DNA of 64,000 bases from Opitutaceae bacterium (GCA_030648295.1 JAUSID010000005.1:30627-94626); one strand, 5' to 3'. Positions 8,518-16,476 are shown, numbered from the stretch's first letter. The notes: generated from the sequence alone by a model not told the origin. A program made the numbers and translations.

Positions 8518-10275
8518 TCAAATCTGCTCGCCCTTGGCAGCGTTGCGCTGTTCGTGAAAATCGTGCGGCGTGAACGTCGGCGTGACATAACCCGCACGAA
8601 TGACGAAATCACCGAACCGCTCGCCGTTCAGCCGCTCCTGCGCGTAGCGCCGGATGATCGGACCAAGCATCGGCACCAGTTCGGCCGTCGCCACCGACGC
8701 CTTGTAGAGGACGTTGAAACGCGAACCGTTGAACGCGGCGCCGAGATACACGTTGTATTTGCCCGGGGCCCTGCCCACCAGGCCGATCTCGGCGAGCGAC
8801 GGCCGGCCGCATCCGTTCGGGCAGCCGGTGATCCGGAGCGAAATCGCGTCGTTCCGCAAACCGGCCGCTTCGACTTCGGTCTCGAGGAGCCGGACCAGTT
8901 CGGGCAGGTAACGCTCGCTTTCCGCCAGCGCGAGCCCGCAGGTGGGCAGCGCGACGCAGGACATGGAATTCAGCTTCAGGCCCGTGGCGTTGTTCGCCGT
9001 ATCCAGCTTGTACTGACGCAGCAACGCCTCGATCCGCGGCCGCTCCGCGGGCGTGATGTTGGCGATGATCAGATTCTGGTTCGGGGTCAGCCGCAGGTCG
9101 CCCTGGTGCACGCGCGCGATTTCGCGCAACCCCGACTTCAGTTTGTAGTCGGCGGTGTCCTTCACGCGGCCGCTCTGGATGAAGAGGGTGAAATGCGCGT
9201 TGCCATTGTCGCCCTGCGTCCAGCCATAACGGTCGCCCGTGTGCGTGAACTCGAATCGCCGGGGCGTTTGGAGTTTGTAGCCGAGCCGCCGCTCCACCTC
9301 GCCGCGGAACCAGCTGAGCCCGCGATTCTCAATCGTGTACTTGAGCCGCGCGAACTTCCGGTCGACGCGATCGCCGTAGTCGCGCTGCACCGTGACGACC
9401 TTTTCCGCGACGTCGATCACCTGGTCGACGGTGCAGAAGCCCATGACGTCGGCCAGCCGCGGAAACGTCTCGAGCTGGTTGTGCGACATGCCGAGCCCGC
9501 CGCCAACGGTGACGTTGCAGCCGACGAGTTTCTTCCCGCTCTCGTCCGCGATCGCGATGAATCCGAGATCGTGGGCATAGATGTCGACGTCGTTGCTGGG
9601 CGGCACCGCAAACACGATCTTGAATTTCCGGGGCAGGTAACTGCGGCCGTAGATTGGTTCGTCCTCGGGTTCACCCCCGTCGACGAGTTCATCGGCGACC
9701 CAGAGTTCGTGATACGCGCGGGTCCGCGGCAGCAGGTGATCGCTGACGGCCTTCATGATTGGCCAGACCTGCTGGTGCAGCGTGGACTCCTCGGGATTCG
9801 GGTTGCACATCACGCCGCGGTTGATGTCGCCGCAGGCGCCGCGGGTGTTGAAGTGCGCGGCGAGGTTGATCTGTTGGACGAGCGGCCGGAGATTGCTCTT
9901 CAGAATGCCGTGCAATTGGAACGACTGCCGCGTGGTGATCTTCAGCGTGCCGTTCGCATGCGAGTCGGCCAGCTGGTCGAGCGCCAGCCACTGCGCGGGC
10001 TGGCAGACGCCGCCGGGCACCCGCACGCGGGCCATGAAGATGAAGGCTTTTTCCTTCCCCTCCTTGCGCCGCTGGTTGCGCACGTCGCGGTCGTCCTGCT
10101 GGTAAACGCCGTGGAACTTCATCAGCTGGTTGCTATCGTCCGACACGGCGCCGGTGCTGGAATCGGCGAGTTCGCGCCGAATATTTCCGCGGAGCCAGTT
10201 GCTCTCCACTTTTAGCTGCTCGTTTTTGTGCAGCGGCTTTTCAGGAATCGGGGATTTGTCGACGGGAAGGCTCAT
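8518..10275 (-). CDS. cysI: Assimilatory sulfite reductase hemoprotein (siroheme/4Fe-4S)
   Basis: 585 residues, close to the normal CysI length (about 570). It reduces sulfite to sulfide with six electrons at a siroheme coupled to a 4Fe-4S cluster. The cluster ligands are visible as CVALPTC and, about 45 residues later, GCPNGCG, which is the CxxxxxC-n-CxxxC signature. Two duplicated ferredoxin-like/sulfite-reductase repeats precede them, and the siroheme-binding basic residues fit the family (for example ARVRVPGGV). The start overlaps the cbiX stop (ATGA), making it the last gene of a three-gene siroheme/sulfite unit. No CysJ flavoprotein is present in the window, so the electron donor could be a separate CysJ or ferredoxin; the sequence does not decide. 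Confidence 0.95.
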   Translation of the reverse strand: MSLPVDKSPIPEKPLHKNEQLKVESNWLRGNIRRELADSSTGAVSDDSNQLMKFHGVYQQDDRDVRNQRRKEGKEKAFIFMARVRVPGGVCQPAQWLALDQLADSHANGTLKITTRQSFQLHGILKSNLRPLVQQINLAAHFNTRGACGDINRGVMCNPNPEESTLHQQVWPIMKAVSDHLLPRTRAYHELWVADELVDGGEPEDEPIYGRSYLPRKFKIVFAVPPSNDVDIYAHDLGFIAIADESGKKLVGCNVTVGGGLGMSHNQLETFPRLADVMGFCTVDQVIDVAEKVVTVQRDYGDRVDRKFARLKYTIENRGLSWFRGEVERRLGYKLQTPRRFEFTHTGDRYGWTQGDNGNAHFTLFIQSGRVKDTADYKLKSGLREIARVHQGDLRLTPNQNLIIANITPAERPRIEALLRQYKLDTANNATGLKLNSMSCVALPTCGLALAESERYLPELVRLLETEVEAAGLRNDAISLRITGCPNGCGRPSLAEIGLVGRAPGKYNVYLGAAFNGSRFNVLYKASVATAELVPMLGPIIRRYAQERLNGERFGDFVIRAGYVTPTFTPHDFHEQRNAAKGEQI

Positions 10276-11228
10276 GCGGAAAACGGCGAAGGTTGGAAGC
10301 CCGGGCTGAAGCCCGGAGGGATGGAAGAAAGGGAAGTTTCGGACGTGAAACTCGACGTGGAATCAGAACGCGACGAAACGTTCAATCGCGCATCGCGGAG
10401 CGCGGTGGCGAGGGTGTCCACCACGAATGGGTGAGTGCCGACCAATTCGGTAAAGTGGCACCGGAGCGGCGGCGACGCCAGCCGGTCTTCCGCGGCACGC
10501 GCGACTTGCGCGAGATCGCCGCGCGGTCCGGCGTGGCGCCCGGGGGCGAGGAACAGCGGCGCGACGACGATTTCGCCGCGATCGAAACCGCGGACGCCGA
10601 GTTGGTCGGCGAGCAGCGGCTGGTTGTGGGCATACTCGGTGCCTTCAAGCGAGGCGGCGGCGAGCGGCCCGATTTCGGGGCCAAGTTCGCGCCGCACTGC
10701 CGCGGCAATTTCGCTGCGCAGGGTGGCAGAGGCGGGCGAGGGGCCGCCGTGATCGACAACGATGACGGGCGGCGCGTGCAGTCCGCGTGCCCCGATGACG
10801 TCGCGAATGCGTGACGCCACGACGCGCACGAGCGTTTCGTCACCGGCGATTCCCCCGGTGAACGAAAAGTCGAATCCGCCGATCTTACGCTGGAGATTCT
10901 CCAGATCCTCGCGCAACGCCGAGCCAATCGCGCCCTGCGCACTGACGAAGAAAGGCACGAACAGGAATTCACGTTCGCCGGCCGCGATCATCGCGCGCAC
11001 CCATGGAGCCAGCGTCCATGCGCGACCATCCGGTTGGAGGGGCACCTCCGCGACGCTCCCGGGAGACGCGCTGCCGGCAAACGCGAGCGACCGGATGCGA
11101 TTGCTGTGTTTCCAGGAGACCGCATGCACGACGGCGCCAGTTCGCTCTGCGAGCGCGGCGGCGACAGCGCGGACGTTGCGATGGGCGGCGGGTTCCAGGG
11201 AACCGTTATCGACGAGGGCGACAATCAT
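10272..11228 (-). CDS. cbiX: Two-domain CbiX/SirB-type sirohydrochlorin ferrochelatase
   Basis: 318 residues from the ATG that overlaps the cobA stop by one base (TGATG). Two CbiX domains are seen (about 1-140 and 153-282). The role is to insert iron into sirohydrochlorin to give siroheme, the cofactor of the downstream CysI. The metal-binding histidines survive only in the second domain (H160 in VVDHGG and H232 in APGRHAG). In the first domain the matching site is N8 (VDNGS) and the later His region reads VSAQGA, so the N-terminal half is probably structural. The Ser/Pro-rich tail (283-318) is partly encoded by a CCCGGGCTGAAGCCCGG-type intergenic repeat. A cobaltochelatase role is possible but less likely here. 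Confidence 0.85.
   Translation of the reverse strand: MIVALVDNGSLEPAAHRNVRAVAAALAERTGAVVHAVSWKHSNRIRSLAFAGSASPGSVAEVPLQPDGRAWTLAPWVRAMIAAGEREFLFVPFFVSAQGAIGSALREDLENLQRKIGGFDFSFTGGIAGDETLVRVVASRIRDVIGARGLHAPPVIVVDHGGPSPASATLRSEIAAAVRRELGPEIGPLAAASLEGTEYAHNQPLLADQLGVRGFDRGEIVVAPLFLAPGRHAGPRGDLAQVARAAEDRLASPPLRCHFTELVGTHPFVVDTLATALRDARLNVSSRSDSTSSFTSETSLSSIPPGFSPGFQPSPFSA
10297..10317. repeat. GAAGCCCGGGCTGAAGCCCGG repeat inside the cbiX 3' end
   Basis: A direct duplication of GAAGCCCGG around a GGGCT centre, capable of forming a hairpin, lies within the last codons of cbiX and encodes part of PPGFSPGFQPSP. It resembles dispersed CCCGGGCTGAAGCCCGG elements seen in other GC-rich genomes. Confidence 0.5.
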
Positions 11229-12088
11229 CAGGCAAATGAAGCGGCGGTGACTTCCACCCGGTGAGATTGGGAGTGGAGTGGTTGCGCCGCGGCGGTTTCG
11301 GCGGCGGCGAGGGGCGGAAAAACTTCGGGACGCGACCTGGCGGCGCGGGCAAACCATTCGAGTTTCCCGGACAGAGCGGCGACTTTGCCGATGACCACGA
11401 TGGCCGGTGCGCCGAAGCCCGCGTGCTCCGACTCGAGCGCGATGCGGCCAACGTCGGAAATGAAATGGCGGTGATTACCGGTCGTGGCGGATTGGATCAC
11501 CGCCGCCGGCGTCGCGGGATCGAGACCGCCCGCCTGCAACCGACGCGTGATGGACTCGAGATTCTTCATGCCCATGTACACGCACAACGTCGCCTGCAGC
11601 GATCCGTAGTCCTCCCAGCGGATCGACGTATCCGGTTTGTTGGGATCCTCATGACCGGTCAGGAACACGACGGCGGAACTGTGGGCGCGGTGGGTAAGGG
11701 GAATGCCGGCGTAGGCCGCCGCGGCCAGAGCTGAGGTGACGCCGGGTACGATTTCGAAGCGGATACCGGCAGCGGCGAGTGCCTCCGCTTCCTCACCGCC
11801 CCGACCAAAGATGAACGGATCGCCGCCTTTGAGCCGGACCACAGTTTTTCCGGCGCGCGCGAATGCGATTAACGTGCCTTCGATATCGCGCTGCGGGCAG
11901 CAGAAGCCGCCGCCCTTTTTCCCGACGAACACGCGCTCCGCGTCAGGTGAGGCCAAGGCCATGATTTCGGGTGCGACGAGATAATCGTGCACGATCGCGT
12001 CTGCTTCACGGACAAGGCGGTGCGCCTTCAGTGTCAGCAGTTCCGGATCACCGGGGCCCGCGCCGACGAGGTAAACGGTGCCGGTCAT
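11228..12088 (-). CDS. cobA: Uroporphyrinogen-III C-methyltransferase (SUMT)
   Basis: 286 residues, slightly longer than the 250-260 usual for stand-alone SUMT. It methylates uroporphyrinogen III at C2 and C7 with two SAM to give precorrin-2, the branch to siroheme and cobalamin. It begins with the signature VYLVGAGPGDPELLTL, followed by ADAIVHDYLV, VRLKGGDPFIFGRGGEE and VPGVTSALAAAAYAGIPLTHR, all SUMT motifs. There is no CysG-like precorrin-2 dehydrogenase domain. It heads the overlapping cobA-cbiX-cysI unit, so its main job here is siroheme for sulfite reductase. It is divergent from cysH. The oxidation step from precorrin-2 to sirohydrochlorin has no visible enzyme in the window. Confidence 0.95.
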   Translation of the reverse strand: MTGTVYLVGAGPGDPELLTLKAHRLVREADAIVHDYLVAPEIMALASPDAERVFVGKKGGGFCCPQRDIEGTLIAFARAGKTVVRLKGGDPFIFGRGGEEAEALAAAGIRFEIVPGVTSALAAAAYAGIPLTHRAHSSAVVFLTGHEDPNKPDTSIRWEDYGSLQATLCVYMGMKNLESITRRLQAGGLDPATPAAVIQSATTGNHRHFISDVGRIALESEHAGFGAPAIVVIGKVAALSGKLEWFARAARSRPEVFPPLAAAETAAAQPLHSQSHRVEVTAASFA

Positions 12089-12539
12089 CGGGCACCTCCG
12101 TGAAACGAAGGATGGGAGACCATCACAGCCGGTCTCAGGACGTCGTGCGCGAGACCGACGCGGCGTTTCGCGCGAGCCGAAGCGGCCATCGGAAGGTTTG
12201 TGGAAGGGGAGCTTCTCATCGCGACGGCATCAGCAAGCCAAGGGCCACGTTGACGAAACGGGTGAGTTGGCTCAATCATGACATCTTTAGTAAATATGAC
12301 GCCTTTTAAACTTTACCGGGTCTGTGAGTCGCGCAAGCATTCTCGGTGTCATGTTCGCAAATTCGCCATCGCATCGAGCAACCGGGAGCTCCTCAAGCAC
12401 ATCCCTGCGATTTCTTGAGGCTGTCGCCGCTCGAGTTGGATTCGCACCCGCTCGGCGAACGGGTGCAGATCGCTGTAGTCCAAGACTAAACGAGACTTTC
12501 CCGCTGATCAATTTTTGACCTGTCCCTTTTACGACCACC
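12089..12539. other. Divergent regulatory spacer of the sulfate-assimilation locus
   Basis: About 450 bases separate cobA (left) and cysH (right), so promoters for both arms must lie here. Visible structure: an AT-richer patch (12290-12315) and a hairpin GCACCCGctcggcgaaCGGGTGC near 12444-12467. A weak minus-strand reading frame (12349-12483, TTG start, 44 codons) has GC-rich third positions but no recognisable product. I do not see a clear SAM or cobalamin riboswitch. Confidence 0.45.
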
Positions 12540-12565
12540 ATGACCATTTTTGACCTGTCCCTTTC
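12511..12565. repeat. Direct repeat around the cysH start
   Basis: The 19-nt sequence ATTTTTGACCTGTCCCTTT occurs at 12511-12529 and again at 12546-12564, 35 bases apart. The first copy is upstream of cysH; the second covers codons 3 to 9 of cysH. The motif resembles REP-like sequences read as AAAGGGACAGGTCAAAAAT. Confidence 0.8.
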
Positions 12566-13211
12566 AAACGCCGAGTTGCGTGGGAAATTACCGCTCGAAA
12601 TTGTCCGCTGGGCACTAGCCCAGTCTCGTGGCCGGGCAATTGTCTCGACCAATTTCCGGCCCTACGAAGCCGCTATCCTTCATGTCGCCATGCAGGTCCA
12701 GCCCGACATTCCGGTTCTCTGGGTCGACCATGGCTACAATCGTCCGGCCACCTACATGCACGCGGAGGAGCTTCGCGCCCGGCTGAAGCTCAACCTCAAA
12801 CCTTACTTGCCTCGGATGACACCGGCCCACCGCGACGCGATTCACGGTCCCGTGCCGACCACGGACGACGAGGCCGGGCTGAAGCAGTTCAGCGCGATTA
12901 TGAAGCTCGAACCGTTTCAGCGCGGCATGAAGGAGCTGGCGCCCACCGTTTGGATCACGGGCCTGCGCAAAGTTCAAAATCCGAATCGCGCCGGGCTCGA
13001 CATCCTGACCCGCGACGAAAACTTCGGCGCGTTGAAGGTCAGCCCGTTCTTCTACTTCGATGACGAGCAGATCGAGGCCTACCTCGCGGAGCACCAGCTG
13101 CCGAACGAGTGGGACTATTTCGATCCGGCGAAGGCCGACGAAAAACGCGAGTGCGGGCTGCACGCCGCGTGGGGACGCGACGCCGTCGCGGCCGAAACCG
13201 AGGCGCGCTGA
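12540..13211 (+). CDS. cysH: Phosphoadenylyl-sulfate (PAPS) reductase
   Basis: 223 residues. It reduces PAPS to sulfite with thioredoxin or glutaredoxin. The nucleotide-binding part IVSTNFRPYEAAILHV and the C-terminal catalytic KRECGLH match PAPS reductases; ECGLH carries the only Cys. APS reductases need four extra Cys (CC...CxxC) for a 4Fe-4S cluster and these are absent, so this is the PAPS type and needs an APS kinase. The ATG at 12540 puts the first residues inside a short direct repeat; the family core starts near ELRGKLPLEIV. It leads cysH-cysD-cysN, 11 bases before cysD, and is divergent from cobA-cbiX-cysI. Confidence 0.93.
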   Translation: MTIFDLSLSNAELRGKLPLEIVRWALAQSRGRAIVSTNFRPYEAAILHVAMQVQPDIPVLWVDHGYNRPATYMHAEELRARLKLNLKPYLPRMTPAHRDAIHGPVPTTDDEAGLKQFSAIMKLEPFQRGMKELAPTVWITGLRKVQNPNRAGLDILTRDENFGALKVSPFFYFDDEQIEAYLAEHQLPNEWDYFDPAKADEKRECGLHAAWGRDAVAAETEAR

Positions 13212-13222
13212 TTTCCGCCAGT

Positions 13223-14125
13223 ATGACGAGCTACCATCTCGACCATCTTCAGCATCTCGAAACCGAGGCGATTCACATCATGCGCGAGGTCGCCGGTGAA
13301 TTCGAGCGGCCCGCGCTGCTCTTCTCCGGCGGCAAGGATTCGATCTGCCTGCTGCGGCTCGCCGAAAAGGCGTTTCGGCCGTCGGATATTCCAATGCCGC
13401 TGCTGAACGTGGACACCGGCCACCATTTTCCGGAGTTGAACGATTTTCGCGACCGGCGCGCGAAGCAGCTCGGCGCCCGACTGATTGTACGCACGGTCGA
13501 GGACGCGATCGCGAAGGGGATTGCGCAGCCCTCGCCTGGCGAGATCAGCCGCAACCGCTTGCAGATTCCGACGCTGCTCGCCGCGATCGAGGAGTTCCGA
13601 TTCGACTGCTGCATCGGTGGCGCGCGCCGCGACGAGGAGAAGGCCCGCGCCAAGGAGCGGTTCTTCAGCTTTCGCGACTCTTTCGGCCAGTGGGACCCGA
13701 AGAATCAACGCCCGGAGATTTGGAACATCTACAACGGCCGGCTCAATCCGGGCGAAAACATGCGCGTGTTTCCGCTCAGCAACTGGACCGAGATGGACGT
13801 GTGGCAATACATCCGGCGCGAGCGGCTGGAGGTCCCGAGTATCTATTTCAGCCATACACGCAAGTGTGTCCGGCGCGGCGGCCAGTGGCTGCCGGCAAAC
13901 CACCTCGTGCCGCCGAAGCCGACCGAGCAGGTCCGTGACGTGGTCGTGCGCGTACGCACGATCGGTGACATCATCAGCACCGGCTGCGTCGAGTCTCCCG
14001 CCACCTCCATCGACGACATCATCGCCGAAATCGCGGCCGCCCGCGTCACCGAGCGCGGCTCCCGCGCCGACGACAAAGCCTCTGAAGCTGCGATGGAAGA
14101 TCGCAAGAAGGCGGGGTATTTTTGA
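13223..14125 (+). CDS. cysD: Sulfate adenylyltransferase subunit 2
   Basis: 300 residues from the ATG at 13223; a longer in-frame reading overlaps cysH and is unlikely. CysD is the catalytic ATP-sulfurylase subunit that makes APS from ATP and sulfate in complex with the GTPase CysN. The PP-loop LLFSGGKDSICLLRLA is near residue 32, and NVDTGHHFPE, CCIGGARRDEEKARAKER, WNIYNGR and VFPLSNWTEMDVW are all family hallmarks. The length equals the family norm (302 in E. coli). It is separated from cysN by a 228-base repeat-filled gap, unusual for a pair that forms one complex. Confidence 0.97.
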   Translation: MTSYHLDHLQHLETEAIHIMREVAGEFERPALLFSGGKDSICLLRLAEKAFRPSDIPMPLLNVDTGHHFPELNDFRDRRAKQLGARLIVRTVEDAIAKGIAQPSPGEISRNRLQIPTLLAAIEEFRFDCCIGGARRDEEKARAKERFFSFRDSFGQWDPKNQRPEIWNIYNGRLNPGENMRVFPLSNWTEMDVWQYIRRERLEVPSIYFSHTRKCVRRGGQWLPANHLVPPKPTEQVRDVVVRVRTIGDIISTGCVESPATSIDDIIAEIAAARVTERGSRADDKASEAAMEDRKKAGYF

Positions 14126-14335
14126 AGTGAAAGGGAAGGTGAAAGTGAAGGTGGAAGGGAGTGAGGGAATCAGGGCCAAATCCATCCCACTTCGGCCCCG
14201 CACTTCGCTTGTTACCACAAACTTTTCCCTCACTCCCTCACTCCCTCACTCCCTCCGTGTTCCTGACTGACCTCCACTTTCACCTTCACCTTCACTTTCA
14301 CTTTCACTCTCACTTTCACTTTTCACTCCCTCTCC
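14126..14335. repeat. GTGAAAG/CTTTCAC low-complexity inverted array between cysD and cysN
   Basis: A purine-rich arm (14127-14172, units like GTGAAAGTGAAGGTG and GGGAGTGAGGG) faces a pyrimidine-rich arm (14225-14334, CACTCCCT x3, then repeated CTTCAC and TTTCAC). The two can fold back on each other across about 60 bases. The pyrimidine arm runs on the coding strand almost to the cysN start. Confidence 0.8.
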
Positions 14336-14353
14336 GTGTTTACTGAAGAAGTC

Positions 14354-15679
14354 ATGCCTCCGCCCACGCTCGTGAACGTTCCGGTCGACATTCTCCGCTT
14401 CAACACCTGCGGCAGCGTCGATGACGGCAAATCCACCCTCATCGGCCGCCTGCTCTACGATTCGAAGTCGCTGATGGAGGATCAAATCGAGGCGCTGGAG
14501 CGCTCCGCGGACATCACCGGCGGCGGCCAGATCAATCTCGCCGACCTGACCGATGGCCTCCGCGCCGAGCGCGAGCAGGGCATCACGATTGACGTCGCGT
14601 ATCGCTACTTCGCGACGCCGCGGCGCAAGTTCATCATCGCGGACACGCCGGGCCACGTTCAATACACCCGCAACATGGTGACGGGCGCGTCGACCGCGAA
14701 CCTGTCGATCATCCTCGTCGATGCGCGCACCGGCGTGATCGAGCAGAGCCGCCGCCACACCGCGATCGCTTCGCTGCTGCGAATTCCGCATCTCGTGGTC
14801 GCGGTGAACAAGATGGACCTCGTCGGCTGGAGCGAGGAGCGGTTCTTCGAGATTCGCGCCCAGTTCGAGGAGTTCCTGCCGCGACTCGACATCAAGGACG
14901 TGAAGTTCATTCCGCTCAGCGCGCTGAACGGCGACAACGTCGTCGATCCATCGCCGCACACGCCGTGGTATTCCGGACCGACGTTGCTCGGGCACTTGGA
15001 GACGGTCCACATCGCGAGCGATTGGAATTTGCAGGGCTTCCGCCTGCCGGTGCAGTGGGTCAACCGGCCGAACAATCCGGCGGATCCGGCGCTGCACGAC
15101 TTCCGTGGCTTCAGCGGCCAGATCGCGGGTGGCATTGTCCGCGAGGGCCAGAAGGTCCTTGCGCTGCCCGCCGGCATCGTGACGACGGTGAAACAAATCT
15201 GGACCTATGACGGCATGGTCGGCGAGGCGTTCTGCCCGCAATCCGTGACGCTCGTGCTCGAACACGACATCGATGTCAGCCGCGGCAGCATGATCATAGG
15301 GCTCGAGCAACGGCCGGGCTACAGCAGCGATTTGCAGGCGGAGGTTTGCTGGATGCACACGCGTCCGCTCCAGCCGGGACGGAAATATTTCCTGAAGCAC
15401 ACCACGCACACGGTGCAGGTCGTCGTATCCGAACTCGTCACCAAGCTCAACATGGCGACGCTCGAGACCGAGGCCGGCCCGGCGGAACTCGCCGTGAACG
15501 ACATCGGTGAAATCCGGCTGCGCACCGCCAAGCCGCTGGTATTCGATGGCTATGGCACCAACCGGCTGACCGGTTCGTTCATCCTGATCGAGCAGGGCAC
15601 CAACGCGACGGTCGCGGCCGGCATGCTGAGGCCGCCGCGCGAGATCGTGAAATCCGAAAATGGAGATTATGTGATCTAG
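14354..15679 (+). CDS. cysN: Sulfate adenylyltransferase subunit 1 (GTPase)
   Basis: 441 residues from ATG 14354; a GTG at 14336 in the same frame is an alternative. I prefer the ATG because GAAGAA sits just upstream and the extra residues are not family-like. CysN is an EF-Tu-like GTPase that drives APS formation with CysD. Seen are G1 GSVDDGKSTL, G3 DTPGHVQYTRN, G4 NKMD and G5 SAL, followed by two beta-barrel domains. There is no C-terminal APS-kinase (CysC) domain, which would give more than 600 residues. The leader is an unusual CTTTCAC-rich repeat. Confidence 0.96.
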   Translation: MPPPTLVNVPVDILRFNTCGSVDDGKSTLIGRLLYDSKSLMEDQIEALERSADITGGGQINLADLTDGLRAEREQGITIDVAYRYFATPRRKFIIADTPGHVQYTRNMVTGASTANLSIILVDARTGVIEQSRRHTAIASLLRIPHLVVAVNKMDLVGWSEERFFEIRAQFEEFLPRLDIKDVKFIPLSALNGDNVVDPSPHTPWYSGPTLLGHLETVHIASDWNLQGFRLPVQWVNRPNNPADPALHDFRGFSGQIAGGIVREGQKVLALPAGIVTTVKQIWTYDGMVGEAFCPQSVTLVLEHDIDVSRGSMIIGLEQRPGYSSDLQAEVCWMHTRPLQPGRKYFLKHTTHTVQVVVSELVTKLNMATLETEAGPAELAVNDIGEIRLRTAKPLVFDGYGTNRLTGSFILIEQGTNATVAAGMLRPPREIVKSENGDYVI

Positions 15680-15701
15680 GTTTTCGCTGCTGCGAAAACC
15701 T
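15678..15701. repeat. Hairpin AGGTTTT(C/T)GC-type repeat at the cysN stop
   Basis: A perfect 10-bp stem, AGGTTTTCGC / GCGAAAACCT, with a TGCT loop. Its first bases are the last bases of the cysN TAG stop. It belongs to a small family also found at 32020, 43968, 44067 and 44149. It could act as a terminator-like stem, but no T-run follows. Confidence 0.8.
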
Positions 15702-15708
15702 GGAATAA

Positions 15709-15789
15709 GGAATTTCCAGGTAACGCCGCTTTGTTCTCACTCGCAGCATTCAGTCAACGCTTTTTGCCCAATCCACGCCGGGAAATTCC
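15709..15789. promoter_or_regulatory. Pair of inverted GGAATTTCC boxes upstream of the Rrf2 gene
   Basis: GGAATTTCC (15709-15717) and its exact reverse complement GGAAATTCC (15781-15789) bracket the 70-base leader, with the second box directly before the ATG. Rrf2 regulators often control their own gene, so these are candidate operators. This is inference from symmetry and position. Confidence 0.35.
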
Positions 15790-15790
15790 T

Positions 15791-16204
15791 ATGAAAATCT
15801 CCGTTCAAGTCGATTACGCCTGCCGGGTCATGGCGGAGCTGGCGCGGCTGCATGGCTCGGGCGAGCTGGCGCAAATCGAGCACCTCGCGCAAACGGAGGC
15901 GGTGCCGGCGAATTTCCTCGCCCAGATTCTCGGCAAGCTTCGTAACCACGGACTCATTACGAGCCGCCGCGGCAACCAGGGCGGCTATACGCTGGCGCGA
16001 CATCCGGACGAGATCTCGCTGCATGACATCCTGATCGCGGTCGAAGGCCAGTGTCTCCAGCTCAGCGGCAACTTCGACGGGCGCAGTGGCCGCCGGGTCA
16101 AGCAGGTCTGGGACGAAATCAGCAAGCAGCTGGTCGAGAAAACCAAGAGTTACACCCTGAACCAGCTCTGCACGAAGACGCCGGCGGAGATGTATTATAT
16201 CTAA
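15791..16204 (+). CDS. Rrf2-family transcriptional regulator
   Basis: 137 residues from ATG 15791 (MKISVQVDYACRVMAELA is the classical Rrf2 start). The winged helix covers about residues 2-80, with VPANFLAQILGKLRNHGLI as recognition region and SRRGNQGGYTLARHP as wing. The C-terminal dimerisation helix follows. The three-Cys cluster of IscR/NsrR (C-x5-7-C-x5-7-C around residues 90-105) is missing; the single Cys there lies in EGQCLQLS. It is therefore more like CymR, the cysteine-metabolism repressor that works with cysteine synthase. Its position after cysHDN supports a role in sulfur control, by inference. Confidence 0.85.
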   Translation: MKISVQVDYACRVMAELARLHGSGELAQIEHLAQTEAVPANFLAQILGKLRNHGLITSRRGNQGGYTLARHPDEISLHDILIAVEGQCLQLSGNFDGRSGRRVKQVWDEISKQLVEKTKSYTLNQLCTKTPAEMYYI

Positions 16205-16220
16205 CCGGGAGAGGAGCGCG

Positions 16221-16322
16221 TTTTCCTGGGAGCGCGGGCATCTTGCCCGCAATGGCTTCGCTGAATTGCGCGAAATGTCAGCGGCAAATGTTGCGGGCGA
16301 GATGCCCGCGCTCCCGGGAAAA
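16221..16322. repeat. Long imperfect inverted repeat (GCGGGCATCTTGCCCGC type)
   Basis: Two 32-nt arms (16221-16252 and 16291-16322) are reverse complements with two mismatches, separated by 38 bases. Each arm also contains the smaller palindrome GCGGGCA-tcttg-CCCGC. It lies after the Rrf2 gene within the 345-base spacer before the convergent porin gene. It looks like a mobile REP/MITE-type element without coding capacity. Confidence 0.85.
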
Positions 16323-16476
16323 TCAGTACACGTCCCTCGCGTAACGCTTCGCCGTTTTTCTTTTCCCGGTTAGCCGGTGCCGTGCCAGCGGGCCGGGGTT
16401 TGCGTCCGCGGCCGCGGCAACGTTTTTCTCACTTCGATGAACGCAGTTCATTCGTTCGGCGCCCCCGCGCCGGGAA

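Noticed and set aside
8449..10215. A 588-codon plus-strand frame opposite cysI
   Set aside because: Shadow of cysI; it has no family features and includes the terminator hairpin.
12349..12483. A 44-codon minus-strand frame (TTG start) in the cobA-cysH spacer
   Set aside because: Third positions are GC-rich and the peptide looks protein-like, but it has no ATG, no Shine-Dalgarno and no recognised family, so it is mentioned only in the spacer description.
12540..13211. CysH as an APS reductase
   Set aside because: The four Fe-S cysteines of APS reductases are absent; only the ECGLH cysteine exists.
14354..15679. CysN as a CysNC fusion with APS kinase
   Set aside because: 441 residues end after the EF-Tu-like barrels; no second P-loop is present.
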